Positions 37,628 through 51,241 of a stretch of 64,000 nt of DNA are shown in pieces; within the stretch, counting starts at the first letter, position 1; the number at the start of each line of letters is the position of its first letter. Origin of the DNA: Valencia hispanica (taxonomy: Eukaryota; Chordata; Actinopteri; Cyprinodontiformes; Valenciidae); assembly GCA_963556495.2 (NCBI GenBank), contig OY747713.1, positions 1 through 64,000 on the forward strand, in the 5' to 3' direction. The translations under genes and the position numbers were made by a program. The notes under the pieces are model-generated. The model searched no databases. It was given only the letters and a program-made list of their open reading frames with translations, and was not told the origin of the DNA.

Positions 37628-39240
37628 AACAACTGAAATGTACAGCTTCAGAAAATCCGACGTTACTTTTAATTTACAGCAGAGCAACATTTCAAAAATG
37701 CATAACTTGGTGAGTTTAAAGCCCACAGCAATGGGACAAATACTGGTGTCTTCAGCATAAATAGACCTTTCCAACGAGCCTATGCACAGCTTTCTAGACC
37801 AAGTAACAACTGAGATAACAACTGAAATGTACAGCTTCAGAAAATCCGACGTTACTTTTAATTTACAGCAGAGCAACATTTCAAAAATGCATAACTTGGT
37901 GAGTTTAAAGCCCACAGCAATGGGACAAATACTGGTGTCTTCAGCAGAAATAGACCTTTCCAACGAGCCTATGCACAGCTTTCTAGACCAAGTAACAACT
38001 GAGATAACAACTGAAATGTACAGCTTCAGAAAATCCGACGTTACTTTTAATGGTAATTTTAAGCAGCTGCCACATTTCAAAACAGCATAACTTGGTGAGT
38101 TTAAAGCCCACAGCAATGGGACAAATACTGGTGTCTTCAGCATAAATAGACCTTTCCAACGAGCCTATGCACAGCTTTCTAGACCAAGTAACAACTGAGA
38201 TAACAACTGAAATGTACAGCTTCAGAAAATCCGACGTTACTTTTAATGGTAACTTAAAGCAAGAGACACATTTCAAAACAGCTTAACTTGGTGAGTTTAA
38301 AGCCCACAGCAATGGTACAAATACTGGTGTCTTCAGCAGAAATAGACCTGTCCAACGAGCCTATGCACAGCTTTCTAGACCAAGTAACAACTGAGATAAC
38401 AACTGAAATGTACAGCTTCAGAAAATCCGACGTTACTTTTAATTTACAGCAGAGCAACATTTCAAAAATGCATAACTTGGTGAGTTTAAAGCCCACAGCA
38501 ATGGGACAAATACTGGTGTCTTCAGCATAAATAGACCTTTCCAACGAGCCTATGCACAGCTTTCTAGACCAAGTAACAACTGAGATAACAACTGAAATGT
38601 ACAGCTTCAGAAAATCCGACGTTACTTTTAATGGTAATTTAAAGCAGCTGCCACATTTCAAAACAGCATAACTTGGTGAGTTTAAAGCCCACAGCAATGG
38701 GACAAATACTGGTGTCTTCAGCAGAAATAGACCTTTCCAACGAGCCTATGCACAGCTTTCTAGACCAAGTAACAACTGAGATAACAACTGAAATGTACAG
38801 CTTCAGAAAATCCGACGTTACTTTTAATGGTAATTTTAAGCAGCTGCCACATTTCAAAACAGCATAACTTGGTGAGTTTAAAGCCCACAGCAATGGGACA
38901 AATACTGGTGTCTTCAGCATACATAGACCTGTCCAACGAGCCTATGCACAGCTTTCTAGACCAAGTAACAACTGAGATAACAACTGAAATGTACAGCTTC
39001 AGAAAATCCGACGTTACTTTTAATGGTAACTTAAAGCAATAGACACATTTCAAAACCACATAACTTGGTGAGTTTAAAGCCCACAGCAATGGGACAAATA
39101 CTGGTGTCTTCAGCATAAATAGACCTTTCCAACGAGCCTATGCACAGCTTTCTAGACCAAGTAACAACTGAGATAACAACTGAAATGTACAGCTTCAGAA
39201 AATCCGACGTTACTTTTAATGGTAATTTAAAGCAGCTGCC

Positions 39241-39788
39241 ACATTTCAAAACAGCATAACTTGGTGAGTTTAAAGCCCACAGCAATGGGACAAATACTGG
39301 TGTCTTCAGCAGAAATAGACCTTTCCAACGAGCCTATGCACAGCTTTCTAGACCAAGTAACAACTGAGATAACAACTGAAATGTACAGCTTCAGAAAACC
39401 CGACGTTACTTTTCATTTACAGCAGAGCAACATTTCAAAAATGCATAACTTGGTGAGTTTAAAGCCCACGGCAATGGGACAAATACTGGTGTCTTCAGCA
39501 TAAATAGACCTTTCCAACGAGCCTATGCACAGCTTTCTAGACCAAGTAACAACTGAGATAACAACTGAAATGTACAGCTTCAGAAAATCCGACGTTACTT
39601 TTAATTTACAGCAGAGCAACATTTCAAAAATGCATAACTTGGTGAGTTTAAAGCCCACAGCAATGGGACAAATACTGGTGTCTTCAGCAGAAATAGACCT
39701 TTCCAACGAGCCTATGCACAGCTTTCTAGACCAAGTAACAACTGAGATAACAACTGAAATGTACAGCTTCAGAAAATCCGACGTTACT
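39241..39788 (+). repeat. Left copy of a 960-bp-offset duplication
   Basis: This segment matches 40201-40748 at a constant 960 bp offset. Both carry the rare cccacggcaatg (G for A) near 39470 and 40430. The only visible difference is around 39609 (tttacagcagag against tttaagcaagag at 40569). The match ends where the left copy enters an E cassette and the right copy an L cassette. Confidence 0.8.
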
Positions 39789-40200
39789 TTTAATGGTAAC
39801 TTAAAGCAAGAGACACATTTCAAAACAGCTTAACTTGGTGAGTTTAAAGCCCACAGCAATGGTACAAATACTGGTGTCTTCAGCAGAAATAGACCTTTCC
39901 AACGAGCCTATGCACAGCTTTCTAGACCAAGTAACAACTGAGATAACAACTGAAATGTACAGCTTCAGAAAACCCGACGTTACTTTTCATTTACAGCAGA
40001 GCAACATTTCAAAAATGCATAACTTGGTGAGTTTAAAGCCCACAGCAATGGGACAAATACTGGTCTCTTCAGCATAAATAGACCTTTCCAACGAGCCTAT
40101 GCACAGCTTTCTAGACCAAGTAACAACTGTGATAACAACTGAAATGTACAGCTTCAGAAAATCCGACGTTACTTTTAATGGTAATTTAAAGCAAGCTGCC

Positions 40201-40748
40201 ACATTTCAAAACAGCATAACTTGGTGAGTTTAAAGCCCACAGCAATGGGACAAATACTGGTGTCTTCAGCAGAAATAGACCTTTCCAACGAGCCTATGCA
40301 CAGCTTTCTAGACCAAGTAACAACTGAGATAACAACTGAAATGTACAGCTTCAGAAAACCCGACGTTACTTTTCATTTACAGCAGAGCAACATTTCAAAA
40401 ATGCATAACTTGGTGAGTTTAAAGCCCACGGCAATGGGACAAATACTGGTGTCTTCAGCATAAATAGACCTTTCCAACGAGCCTATGCACAGCTTTCTAG
40501 ACCAAGTAACAACTGAGATAACAACTGAAATGTACAGCTTCAGAAAATCCGACGTTACTTTTAATTTAAGCAAGAGCAACATTTCAAAAATGCATAACTT
40601 GGTGAGTTTAAAGCCCACAGCAATGGGACAAATACTGGTGTCTTCAGCAGAAATAGACCTTTCCAACGAGCCTATGCACAGCTTTCTAGACCAAGTAACA
40701 ACTGAGATAACAACTGAAATGTACAGCTTCAGAAAATCCGACGTTACT
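40201..40748 (+). repeat. Right copy of the 960-bp-offset duplication
   Basis: This segment is nearly identical to 39241-39788 and includes the private cccacggcaatg change. Just upstream it has an extra base (gcaagctgcc near 40192) that the left copy lacks, and just downstream further private changes (ccaaacagcat, cttgatgag), so it has begun to diverge at its edges. Confidence 0.8.
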
Positions 40749-43700
40749 TTTAATGGTAACTTAAAGCAGCTGCCACATTTCCAAACAGCATAACTTGATG
40801 AGTTTAAAGCCCACAGCAATGAGACAAATACTGGTGTCTTCAGCATAAATAGACCTTTCCAACGAGCCTATGCACAGCTTTCTAGACCAAGTAACAACTG
40901 AGATAACAACTGAAATGTACAGCTTCAGAAAATCCGACGTTACTTTTAATGGTAACTTAAAGCAAGAGACACATTTCAAAACAGCTTAACTTGGTGAGTT
41001 TAAAGCCCACAGCAATGGTACAAATACTGGTGTCTTCAGCAGAAATAGACCTGTCCAACGAGCCTATGCACAGCTTTCTAGACCAAGTAACAACTGAGAT
41101 AACAACTGAAATGTACAGCTTCAGAAAATCCGACGTTACTTTTAATGGTAACTTAAAGCAAGAGCAACACTTCAAAAATGCATAACTTGGTGAGTTTAAA
41201 GCCCACAGCAATGGGACAAATACTGGTGTCTTCAGCATAAATAGACCTTTCCAACGAGCCTATGCACAGCTTTCTAGACCAAGTAACAACTGTGATAACA
41301 ACTGAAATGTACAGCTTCAGAAAATCCGACGTTACTTTTAATGGTAATTTAAAGCAGCTGCCACATTTCAAAACAGCATAACTTGGTGAGTTTAAAGCCC
41401 ACAGCAATGGGACAAATACTGGTGTCTTCAGCAGAAATAGACCTTTCCAACGAGCCTATGCACAGCTTTCTAGACCAAGTAACAACTGAGATAACAACTG
41501 AAATGTACAGCTTCAGAAAATCCGACGTTACTTTTAATGGTAATTTAAAGCAGCTGCCACATTTCAAAACAGCATAACTTGGTGAGTTTAAAGCCCACAG
41601 CAATGGGACAAATACTGGTGTCTTCAGCATAAATAGACCTGTCCAACGAGCCTATGCACAGCTTTCTAGACCAAGTAACAACTGAGATAACAACTGAAAT
41701 GTACAGCTTCAGAAAATCCGACGTTACTTTTAATGGTAACTTAAAGCAAGAGACACATTTCAAAACAGCTTAACTTGGTGAGTTTAAAGCCCACAGCAAT
41801 GGTACAAATACTGGTGTCTTCAGCAGAAATAGACCTGTCCAACGAGCCTATGCACAGCTTTCTAGACCAAGTAACAACTGAGATAACAACTGAAATGTAC
41901 AGCTTCAGAAAACCCGACGTTACTTTTAATTTACAGCAGAGCAACATTTCAAAAATGCATAACTTGGTGAGTTTAAAGCCCACAGCAATGGGACAAATAC
42001 TGGTGTCTTCAGCAGAAATAGACCTTTCCAACGAGCCTATGCACAGCTTTCTAGACCAAGTAACAACTGAGATAACAACTGAAATGTACAGCTTCAGAAA
42101 ATCCGACGTTACTTTTAATTTACAGCAGAGCAACATTTCAAAAATGCATAACTTGGTGAGTTTAAAGCCCACAGCAATGGGACAAATACTGGTGTCTTCA
42201 GCAGAAATAGACCTTTCCAACGAGCCTATGCACAGCTTTCTAGACCAAGTAACAACTGAGATAACAACTGAAATGTACAGCTTCAGAAAATCCGACGTTA
42301 CTTTTAATGGTAACTTAAAGCAAGAGAAACATTTCAAAAATGCTTAACTTGGTGAGTTTAAAGCCCACAGCAATGGGACAAATACTGGTGTCTTCAGCAG
42401 AAATAGACCTTTCCAACGAGCCTATGCACAGCTTTCTAGACCAAGTAACAACTGAGATAACAACTGAAATGTACAGCTTCAGAAAATCCGACGTTACTTT
42501 TAATTTACAGCAGAGCAACATTTCAAAAATGCATAACTTGGTGAGTTTAAAGCCCACAGCAATGGGACAAATACTGGTGTCTTCAGCATAAATAGACCTT
42601 TCCAACGAGCCTATGCACAGCTTTCTAGACCAAGTAACAACTGAGATAACAACTGAAATGTACAGCTTCAGAAAATCCGACGTTACTTTTAATTTACAGC
42701 AGAGCAACATTTCAAAAATGCATAACTTGGTGAGTTTAAAGCCCACAGCAATGGGACAAATACTGGTGTCTTCAGCAGAAATAGACCTTTCCAACGAGCC
42801 TATGCACAGCTTTCTAGACCAAGTAACAACTGAGATAACAACTGAAATGTACAGCTTCAGAAAATCCGACGTTACTTTTAATGGTAACTTAAAGCAAGAG
42901 ACACATTTCAAAAATGCATAACTTGGTGAGTTTAAAGCCCACAGCAATGGGACAAATACTGGTGTCTTCAGCAGAAATAGACCTTTCCAACGAGCCTATG
43001 CACAGCTTTCTAGACCAAGTAACAACTGAGATAACAACTGAAATGTACAGCTTCAGAAAATCCGACGTTACTTTTAATGGTAATTTTACAGCAGAGCAAC
43101 ATTTCAAAAATGCATAACTTGGTGAGTTTAAAGCCCACAGCAATGGGACAAATACTGGTGTCTTCAGCATAAATAGACCTTTCCAACGAGCCTATGCACA
43201 GCTTTCTAGACCAAGTAACAACTGAGATAACAACTGAAATGTACAGCTTCAGAAAATCCGACGTTACTTTTAATGGTAACTTAAAGCAAGAGACACATTT
43301 CAAAACAGCATAACTTGGTGAGTTTAAAGCCCACAGCAATGGTACAAATACTGGTGTCTTCAGCAGAAATAGACCTGTCCAACGAGCCTATGCACAGCTT
43401 TCTAGACCAAGTAACAACTGAGATAACAACTGAAATGTACAGCTTCAGAAAACCCGACGTTACTTTTAATGGTAACTTAAAGCAAGAGCAACATTTCAAA
43501 AATGCATAACTTGGTGAGTTTAAAGCCCACAGCAATGGGACAAATACTGGTGTCTTCAGCAGAAATAGACCTTTCCAACGAGCCTATGCACAGCTTTCTA
43601 GACCAAGTAACAACTGAGATAACAACTGAAATGTACAGCTTCAGAAAATCCGACGTTACTTTTAATTTACAGCAGAGCAACATTTCAAAACATGCATAAC

Positions 43701-43881
43701 TTGGTGAGTTTAAAGCCCACAGCAATGGGACAAATACTGGTGTCTTCAGCAGAAATAGACCTTTCCAACGAGCCTATGCACAGCTTTCTAGACCAAGTAA
43801 CAACTGAGATAACAACTGAATTGTACAGCTTGAGAAAATCCGACGTTACTTTTAATTTACAGCAGAGCAACATTTCAAAAA

Positions 43882-43923
43882 GCATAACTTGGTGAGTTTA
43901 AAGCATAACTTGGTGAGTTTAAA
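43882..43923 (+). repeat. 21-bp tandem duplication
   Basis: The 21 bases running from gcataacttggtg to gagtttaaa occur twice back to back, before the normal cccacagcaatg. It adds seven codons, so the frame continues. It is an exact duplication, consistent with replication slippage. Confidence 0.85.
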
Positions 43924-44387
43924 GCCCACAGCAATGGGACAAATACTGGTGTCTTCAGCAGAAATAGACCTTTCCAACGAGCCTATGCACAGCTTTCTAG
44001 ACCAAGTAACAACTGAGATAACAACTGAAATGTACAGCTTCAGAAAACCCGACGTTACTTTTAATTTACAGCAGAGCAACATTTCAAAAATGCATAACTT
44101 GGTGAGTTTAAAGCCCACAGCAATGGGACAAATACTGGTGTCTTCAGCAGAAATAGACCTTTCCAACGAGCCTATGCACAGCTTTCTAGACCAAGTAACA
44201 ACTGAGATAACAACTGAAATGTACAGCTTCAGAAAATCCGACGTTACTTTTAATGGTAATTTAAAGCAGCTGCCACATTTCAAAACAGCATAACTTGGTG
44301 AGTTTAAAGCCCACAGCAATGGGACAAATACTGGTGTCTTCAGCATAAATAGACCTTTCCAACGAGCCTATGCACAGCTTTCTAGAC

Positions 44388-45307
44388 CAAGTAACAACTG
44401 AGATAACAACTGAAATGTACAGCTTCAGAAAATCCGACGTTACTTTTAATGGTAACTTAAAGCAAGAGACACATTTCAAAACAGCATAACTTGGTGAGTT
44501 TAAAGCCCACAGCAATGGTACAAATACTGGTGTCTTCAGCAGAAATAGACCTGTCCAACGAGCCTATGCACAGCTTTCTAGACCAAGTAACAACTGAGAT
44601 AACAACTGAAATGTACAGCTTCAGTAAACCCGACGTTACTTTTAATTTACAGCAGAGCAACATTTCAAAAATGCATAACTTGGTGAGTTTAAAGCCCACA
44701 GCAATGGGACAAATACTGGTGTCTTCAGCATAAATAGACCTGTCCAACGAGCCTATGCACAGCTTTGTAGACCAAGTAACAACTGAGATAACAACTGAAA
44801 TGTACAGCTTCAGAAAATCCGACGTTACTTTTAATTTACAGCAGAGCAACATTTCAAAAATGCATAACTTGGTGAGTTTAAAGCCCACAGCAATGGGACA
44901 AATACTGGTGTCTTCAGCAGAAATAGACCTTTCCAACGAGCCTATGCACAGCTTTCTAGACCAAGTAACAACTGAGATAACAACTGAAATGTACAGCTTC
45001 AGAAAATCCGACGTTACTTTTAATGGTAACTTAAAGCAAGAGACACATTTCAAAACAGCTTAACTTGGTGAGTTTAAAGCCCACAGCAATGGTACAAATA
45101 CTGGTGTCTTCAGCAGAAATAGACCTGTCCAACGAGCCTATGCACAGCTTTCTAGACCAAGTAACAACTGAGATAACAACTGAAATGTACAGCTTCAGAA
45201 AACCCGACGTTACTTTTCATTTACAGCAGAGCAACATTTCAAAAATGCATAACTTGGTGAGTTTAAAGCCCACAGCAATGGGACAAATACTGGTCTCTTC
45301 AGCATAA
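44388..45307 (+). repeat. Five-monomer block shared with 60365-61284
   Basis: E, A(cagtaaaccc), A, E, H order matches 60365-61284 at a constant 15,977 bp offset. About four substitutions are visible: acagcat/acagctt, ctgtcc/ctttcc, tttgtag/tttctag and ggtctc/ggtgtc. The tttgtag change removes the TCTAGA hexamer at about 44766. Confidence 0.7.
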
Positions 45308-47688
45308 ATAGACCTGTCCAACGAGCCTATGCACAGCTTTCTAGACCAAGTAACAACTGAGATAACAACTGAAATGTACAGCTTCAGAAAATCCGACGTT
45401 ACTTTTAATGGTAACTTAAAGCAGCAACACATTTCAAAAAGCATAACTTGGTGAGTTTAAAGCCCACAGCAATGGGACAAATACTGGTGTCTTCAGCAGA
45501 AATAGACCTTTCCAACGAGCCTATGCACAGCTTTCTAGACCAAGTAACAACTGAGATAACAACTGAAATGTACAGCTTCAGAAAACCCGACGTTACTTTT
45601 CATTTACAGCAGAGCAACATTTCAAAAATGCATAACTTGGTGAGTTTAAAGCCCACAGCAATGGGACAAATACTGGTGTCTTCAGCATAAATAGACCTTT
45701 CCAACGAGCCTATGCACAGCTTTCTAGACCAAGTAACAACTGAGATAACAACTGAAATGTACAGCTTCAGAAAATCCGACGTTACTTTTAATGGTAACTT
45801 ACAGCAGCTGCCACATTTCAAAAATGCATAACTTGGTGAGTTTAAAGCCCACAGCAATGGGACAAATACTGGTGTCTTCAGCAGAAATAGACCTTTCCAA
45901 CGAGCCTATGCACAGCTTTCTAGACCAAGTAACAACTGAGATAACAACTGAAATGTACAGCTTCAGAAAATCCGACGTTACTTTTAATGGTAACTTAAAG
46001 CAAGCTGACACATTTCAAAACAGCTTAACTTGGTGAGTTTAAAGCCCACAGCAATGGTACAAATACTGGTGTCTTCAGCAGAAATAGACCTTTCCAACGA
46101 GCCTATGCACAGCTTTCTAGACCAAGTAACAACTGAGATAACAACTGAAATGTACAGCTTCAGAAAATCCGACGTTACTTTTAATGGTAACTTAAAGCAA
46201 GAGCAACATTTCAAAAATGCATAACTTGGTGAGTTTAAAGCCCACAGCAATGGGACAAATACTGGTGTCTTCAGCAGAAATAGACCTTTCCAACGAGCCT
46301 ATGCACAGCTTTCTAGACCAAGTAACAACTGAGATAACAACTGAAATGTACAGCTTCAGAAAATCCGACGTTACTTTTAATTTACAGCAGAGCAACATTT
46401 CAAAAATGCATAACTTGGTGAGTTTAAAGCCCACAGCAATGGGACAAATACTGGTGTCTTCAGCATAAATAGACCTTTCCAACGAGCCTATGCACAGCTT
46501 TCTAGACCAAGTAACAACTGAGATAACAACTGAAATGTACAGCTTCAGAAAATCCGACGTTACTTTTAATGGTAATTTACAGCAGCTGCCACATTTCAAA
46601 ACAGCATAACTTGGTGAGTTTAAAGCCCACAGCAATGGGACAAATACTGGTGTCTTCAGCATAAATAGACCTTTCCAACGAGCCTATGCACAGCTTTCTA
46701 GACCAAGTAACAACTGAGATAACAACTGAAATGTACAGCTTCAGAAAATCCGACGTTACTTTTAATTTACAGCAGAGCAACATTTCAAAAATGCATAACT
46801 TGGTGAGTTTAAAGCCCACAGCAATGGTACAAATACTGGTGTCTTCAGCAGAAATAGACCTGTCCAACGAGCCTATGCACAGCTTTCTAGACCAAGTAAC
46901 AACTGAGATAACAACTGAAATGTACAGCTTCAGAAAACCCGACGTTACTTTTAATTTACACAAGAGCAACATTTCAAAAATGCATAACTTGGTGAGTTTA
47001 AAGCCCACAGCAATGGGACAAATACTGGTGTCTTCAGCAGAAATAGACCTGTCCAACGAGCCTATGCACAGCTTTCTAGACCAAGTAACAACTGAGATAA
47101 CAACTGAAATGTACAGCTTCAGAAAATCCGACGTTACTTTTAATGGTAACTTAAAGCAAGAGACACATTTCAAAAATGCATAACTTGGTGAGTTTAAAGC
47201 CCACAGCAATGGGACAAATACTGGTGTCTTCAGCAGAAATAGACCTTTCCAACGAGCCTATGCACAGCTTTCTAGACCAAGTAACAACTGAGATAACAAC
47301 TGAAATGTACAGCTTCAGAAAATCCGACGTTACTTTTAATGGTAACTTAAAGCAAGAGACACATTTCAAAACAGCTTAACTTGGTGAGTTTAAAGCCCAC
47401 AGCAATGGTACAAATACTGGTGTCTTCAGCAGAAATAGACCTGTCCAACGAGCCTATGCACAGCTTTCTAGACCAAGTAACAACTGAGATAACAACTGAA
47501 ATGTACAGCTTCAGAAAACCCGACGTTACTTTTCATTTACAGCAGAGCAACATTTCAAAAATGCATAACTTGGTGAGTTTAAAGCCCACAGCAATGGGAC
47601 AAATACTGGTGTCTTCAGCAGAAATAGACCTTTCCAACGAGCCTATGCACAGCTTTCTAGACCAAGTAACAACTGAGATAACAACTGA

Positions 47689-47712
47689 AATGTACAGCTT
47701 CGCCACATTTCA
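47689..47712 (+). repeat. Unit with 41-bp deletion across the cassette
   Basis: The sequence runs from tgtacagcttc directly to gccacatttcaaaacagcat. Compared with an L unit, 41 bases from agaaaatccgacg through the middle of the cassette are gone, making this the shortest unit I noticed. It removes both CpGs of ccgacgtt. Confidence 0.8.
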
Positions 47713-50700
47713 AAACAGCATAACTTGGTGAGTTTAAAGCCCACAGCAATGGGACAAATACTGGTGTCTTCAGCAGAAATAGACCTTTCCAACGAGCCTA
47801 TGCACAGCTTTCTAGACCAAGTAACAACTGAGATAACAACTGAAATGTACAGCTTCAGAAAATCCGACGTTACTTTTAATTTACAGCAGAGCAACATTTC
47901 AAAAATGCATAACTTGGTGAGTTTAAAGCCCACAGCAATGGGACAAATACTGGTGTCTTCAGCATAAATAGACCTTTCCAACGAGCCTATGCACAGCTTT
48001 CTAGACCAAGTAACAACTGAGATAACAACTGAAATGTACAGCTTCAGAAAATCCGACGTTACTTTTAATTTACAGCAGAGCAACATTTCAAAAATGCATA
48101 ACTTGGTGAGTTTAAAGCCCACAGCAATGGGACAAATACTGGTGTCTTCAGCAGAAATAGACCTTTCCAACGAGCCTATGCACAGCTTTCTAGACCAAGT
48201 AACAACTGAGATAACAACTGAAATGTACAGCTTCAGAAAATCCGACGTTACTTTTAATGGTAACTTAAAGCAGCTGCCACATTTCAAAACAGCATAACTT
48301 GGTGAGTTTAAAGCCCACAGCAATGAGACAAATACTGGTGTCTTCAGCATAAATAGACCTTTCCAACGAGCCTATGCACAGCTTTCTAGACCAAGTAACA
48401 ACTGAGATAACAACTGAAATGTACAGCTTCAGAAAATCCGACGTTACTTTTAATGGTAACTTAAAGCAAGAGACACATTTCAAAACAGCTTAACTTGGTG
48501 AGTTTAAAGCCCACAGCAATGGTACAAATACTGGTGTCTTCAGCAGAAATAGACCTGTCCAACGAGCCTATGCACAGCTTTCTAGACCAAGTAACAACTG
48601 AGATAACAACTGAAATGTACAGCTTCAGAAAACCCGACGTTACTTTTAATGGTAACTTAAAGCAAGAGAAACATTTCAAAAATGCTTAACTTGGTGAGTT
48701 TAAAGCCCACAGCAATGGGACAAATACTGGTGTCTTCAGCATAAATAGACCTTTCCAACGAGCCTATGCACAGCTTTCTAGACCAAGTAACAACTGAGAT
48801 AACAACTGAAATGTACAGCTTCAGAAAATCCGACGTTACTTTTAATTTACAGCAGAGCAACATTTCAAAAATGCATAACTTGGTGAGTTTAAAGCCCACA
48901 GCAATGGGACAAATACTGGTGTCTTCAGCAGAAATAGACCTTTCCAACGAGCCTATGCACAGCTTTCTAGACCAAGTAACAACTGAGATAACAACTGAAA
49001 TGTACAGCTTCAGAAAATCCGACGTTACTTTTAATTTACAGCAGAGCAACATTTCAAAAATGCATAACTTGGTGAGTTTAAAGCCCACAGCAATGGGACA
49101 AATACTGGTGTCTTCAGCAGAAATAGACCTTTCCAACGAGCCTATGCACAGCTTTCTAGACCAAGTAACAACTGAGATAACAACTGAAATGTACAGCTTC
49201 AGAAAATCCGACGTTACTTTTACTGCTAATTTACAGCAGCTGCCACATTTCAAAACAGCATAACTTGGTGAGTTTAAAGCCCACAGCAATGGGACAAATA
49301 CTGGTGTCTTCAGCATAAATAGACCTGTCCAACGAGCCTATGCACAGCTTTCTAGACCAAGTAACAACTGAGATAACAACTGAAATGTACAGCTTCAGAA
49401 AATCCGACGTTACTTTTAATGGTAACTTAAAGCAAGAGCAACACTTCAAAAATGCATAACTTGGTGAGTTTAAAGCCCACAGCAATGGGACAAATACTGG
49501 TGTCTTCAGCAGAAATAGACCTTTCCAACGAGCCTATGCACAGCTTTCTAGACCAAGTAACAACTGAGATAACAACTGAAATGTACAGCTTCAGAAAATC
49601 CGACGTTACTTTTAATTTACAGCAGAGCAACATTTCAAAAATGCATAACTTGGTGAGTTTAAAGCCCACAGCAATGGGACAAATACTGGTGTCTTCAGCA
49701 GAAATAGACCTTTCCAACGAGCCTATGCACAGCTTTCTAGACCAAGTAACAACTGAGATAACAACTGAAATGTACAGCTTCAGAAAATCCGACGTTACTT
49801 TTAATTTACAGCAGAGCAACATTTCAAAAATGCATAACTTGGTGAGTTTAAAGCCCACAGCAATGGGACAAATACTGGTGTCTTCAGCAGAAATAGACCT
49901 TTCCAACGAGCCTATGCACAGCTTTCTAGACCAAGTAACAACTGAGATAACAACTGAAATGTACAGCTTCAGAAAATCCGACGTTACTTTTAATTTACAG
50001 CAGAGCAACATTTCAAAAATGCATAACTTGGTGAGTTTAAAGCCCACAGCAATGGGACAAATACTGGTGTCTTCAGCAGAAATAGACCTTTCCAACGAGC
50101 CTATGCACAGCTTTCTAGACCAAGTAACAAGTGAGATAACAACTGAAATGTACAGCTTCAGAAAATCCGACGTTACTTTTAATGGTAATTTAAAGCAGCT
50201 GCCACATTTCAAAACAGCATAACTTGGTGAGTTTAAAGCCCACAGCAATGGGACAAATACTGGTGTCTTCAGCATAAATAGACCTTTCCAACGAGCCTAT
50301 GCACAGCTTTCTAGACCAAGTAACAACTGAGATAACAACTGAAATGTACAGCTTCAGAAAATCCGACGTTACTTTTAATGGTAAATTAAAGCAAGAGCAA
50401 CATTTCAAAACAGCATAACTTGGTGAGTTTAAAGCCCACAGCAATGGGACAAATACTGGTGTCTTCAGCAGAAATAGACCTGTCCAACGAGCCTATGCAC
50501 AGCTTTCTAGACCAAGTAACAACTGAGATAACAACTGAAATGTACAGCTTCAGAAAATCCGACGTTACTTTTAATTTACAGCAGAGCAACATTTCAAAAA
50601 TGCATAACTTGGTGAGTTTAAAGCCCACAGCAATGGGACAAATACTGGTGTCTTCAGCAGAAATAGACCTTTCCAACGAGCCTATGCACAGCTTTCTAGA

Positions 50701-50910
50701 CCAAGTAACAACTGAGATAACAACTGAAATGTACAGCTTCAGAAAATCCGACGTTACTTTTAATGGTAACTTAAAGCAAGAGACACATTTCAAAACAGCT
50801 TAACTTGGTGAGTTTAAAGCCCACAGCAATGGTACAAATACTGGTGTCTTCAGCAGAAATAGACCTGTCCAACGAGCCTATGCACAGCTTTCTAGACCAA
50901 GTAACAACTG

Positions 50911-50930
50911 AGATAACAACAATGTACAGC
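50911..50930 (+). repeat. Three-base deletion in the doublet
   Basis: The second copy of the 12 bp doublet reads agataacaacaatgtac instead of agataacaactgaaatg, losing three bases and with them the CAACTG word of that copy. Confidence 0.75.
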
Positions 50931-51226
50931 TTCAGAAAATCCGACGTTACTTTTAATTTACAGCAGAGCAACATTTTCAAAAATGCATAACTTGGTGAGT
51001 TTAAAGCCCACAGCAATGGGACAAATACTGGTGTCTTCAGCATAAATAGACCTTTCCAACGAGCCTATGCACAGCTTTCTAGACCAAGTAACAACTGAGA
51101 TAACAACTGAAATGTACAGCTTCAGAAAATCCGACGTTACTTTTAATTTACAGCAGAGCAACATTTCAAAAATGCATAACTTGGTGAGTTTAAAGCCCAC
51201 AGCAATGGGACAAATACTGGTGTCTT

Positions 51227-51241
51227 CAGAAAAGACCTTTC
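51227..51241 (+). repeat. Five-base deletion near the unit end
   Basis: The unit reads tcttcagaaaagacctttcc where others have tcttcag, cagaaatag, acctttcc. The loss of five bases changes phase; the open frame that begins at 51067 runs into a different frame. Confidence 0.75.
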
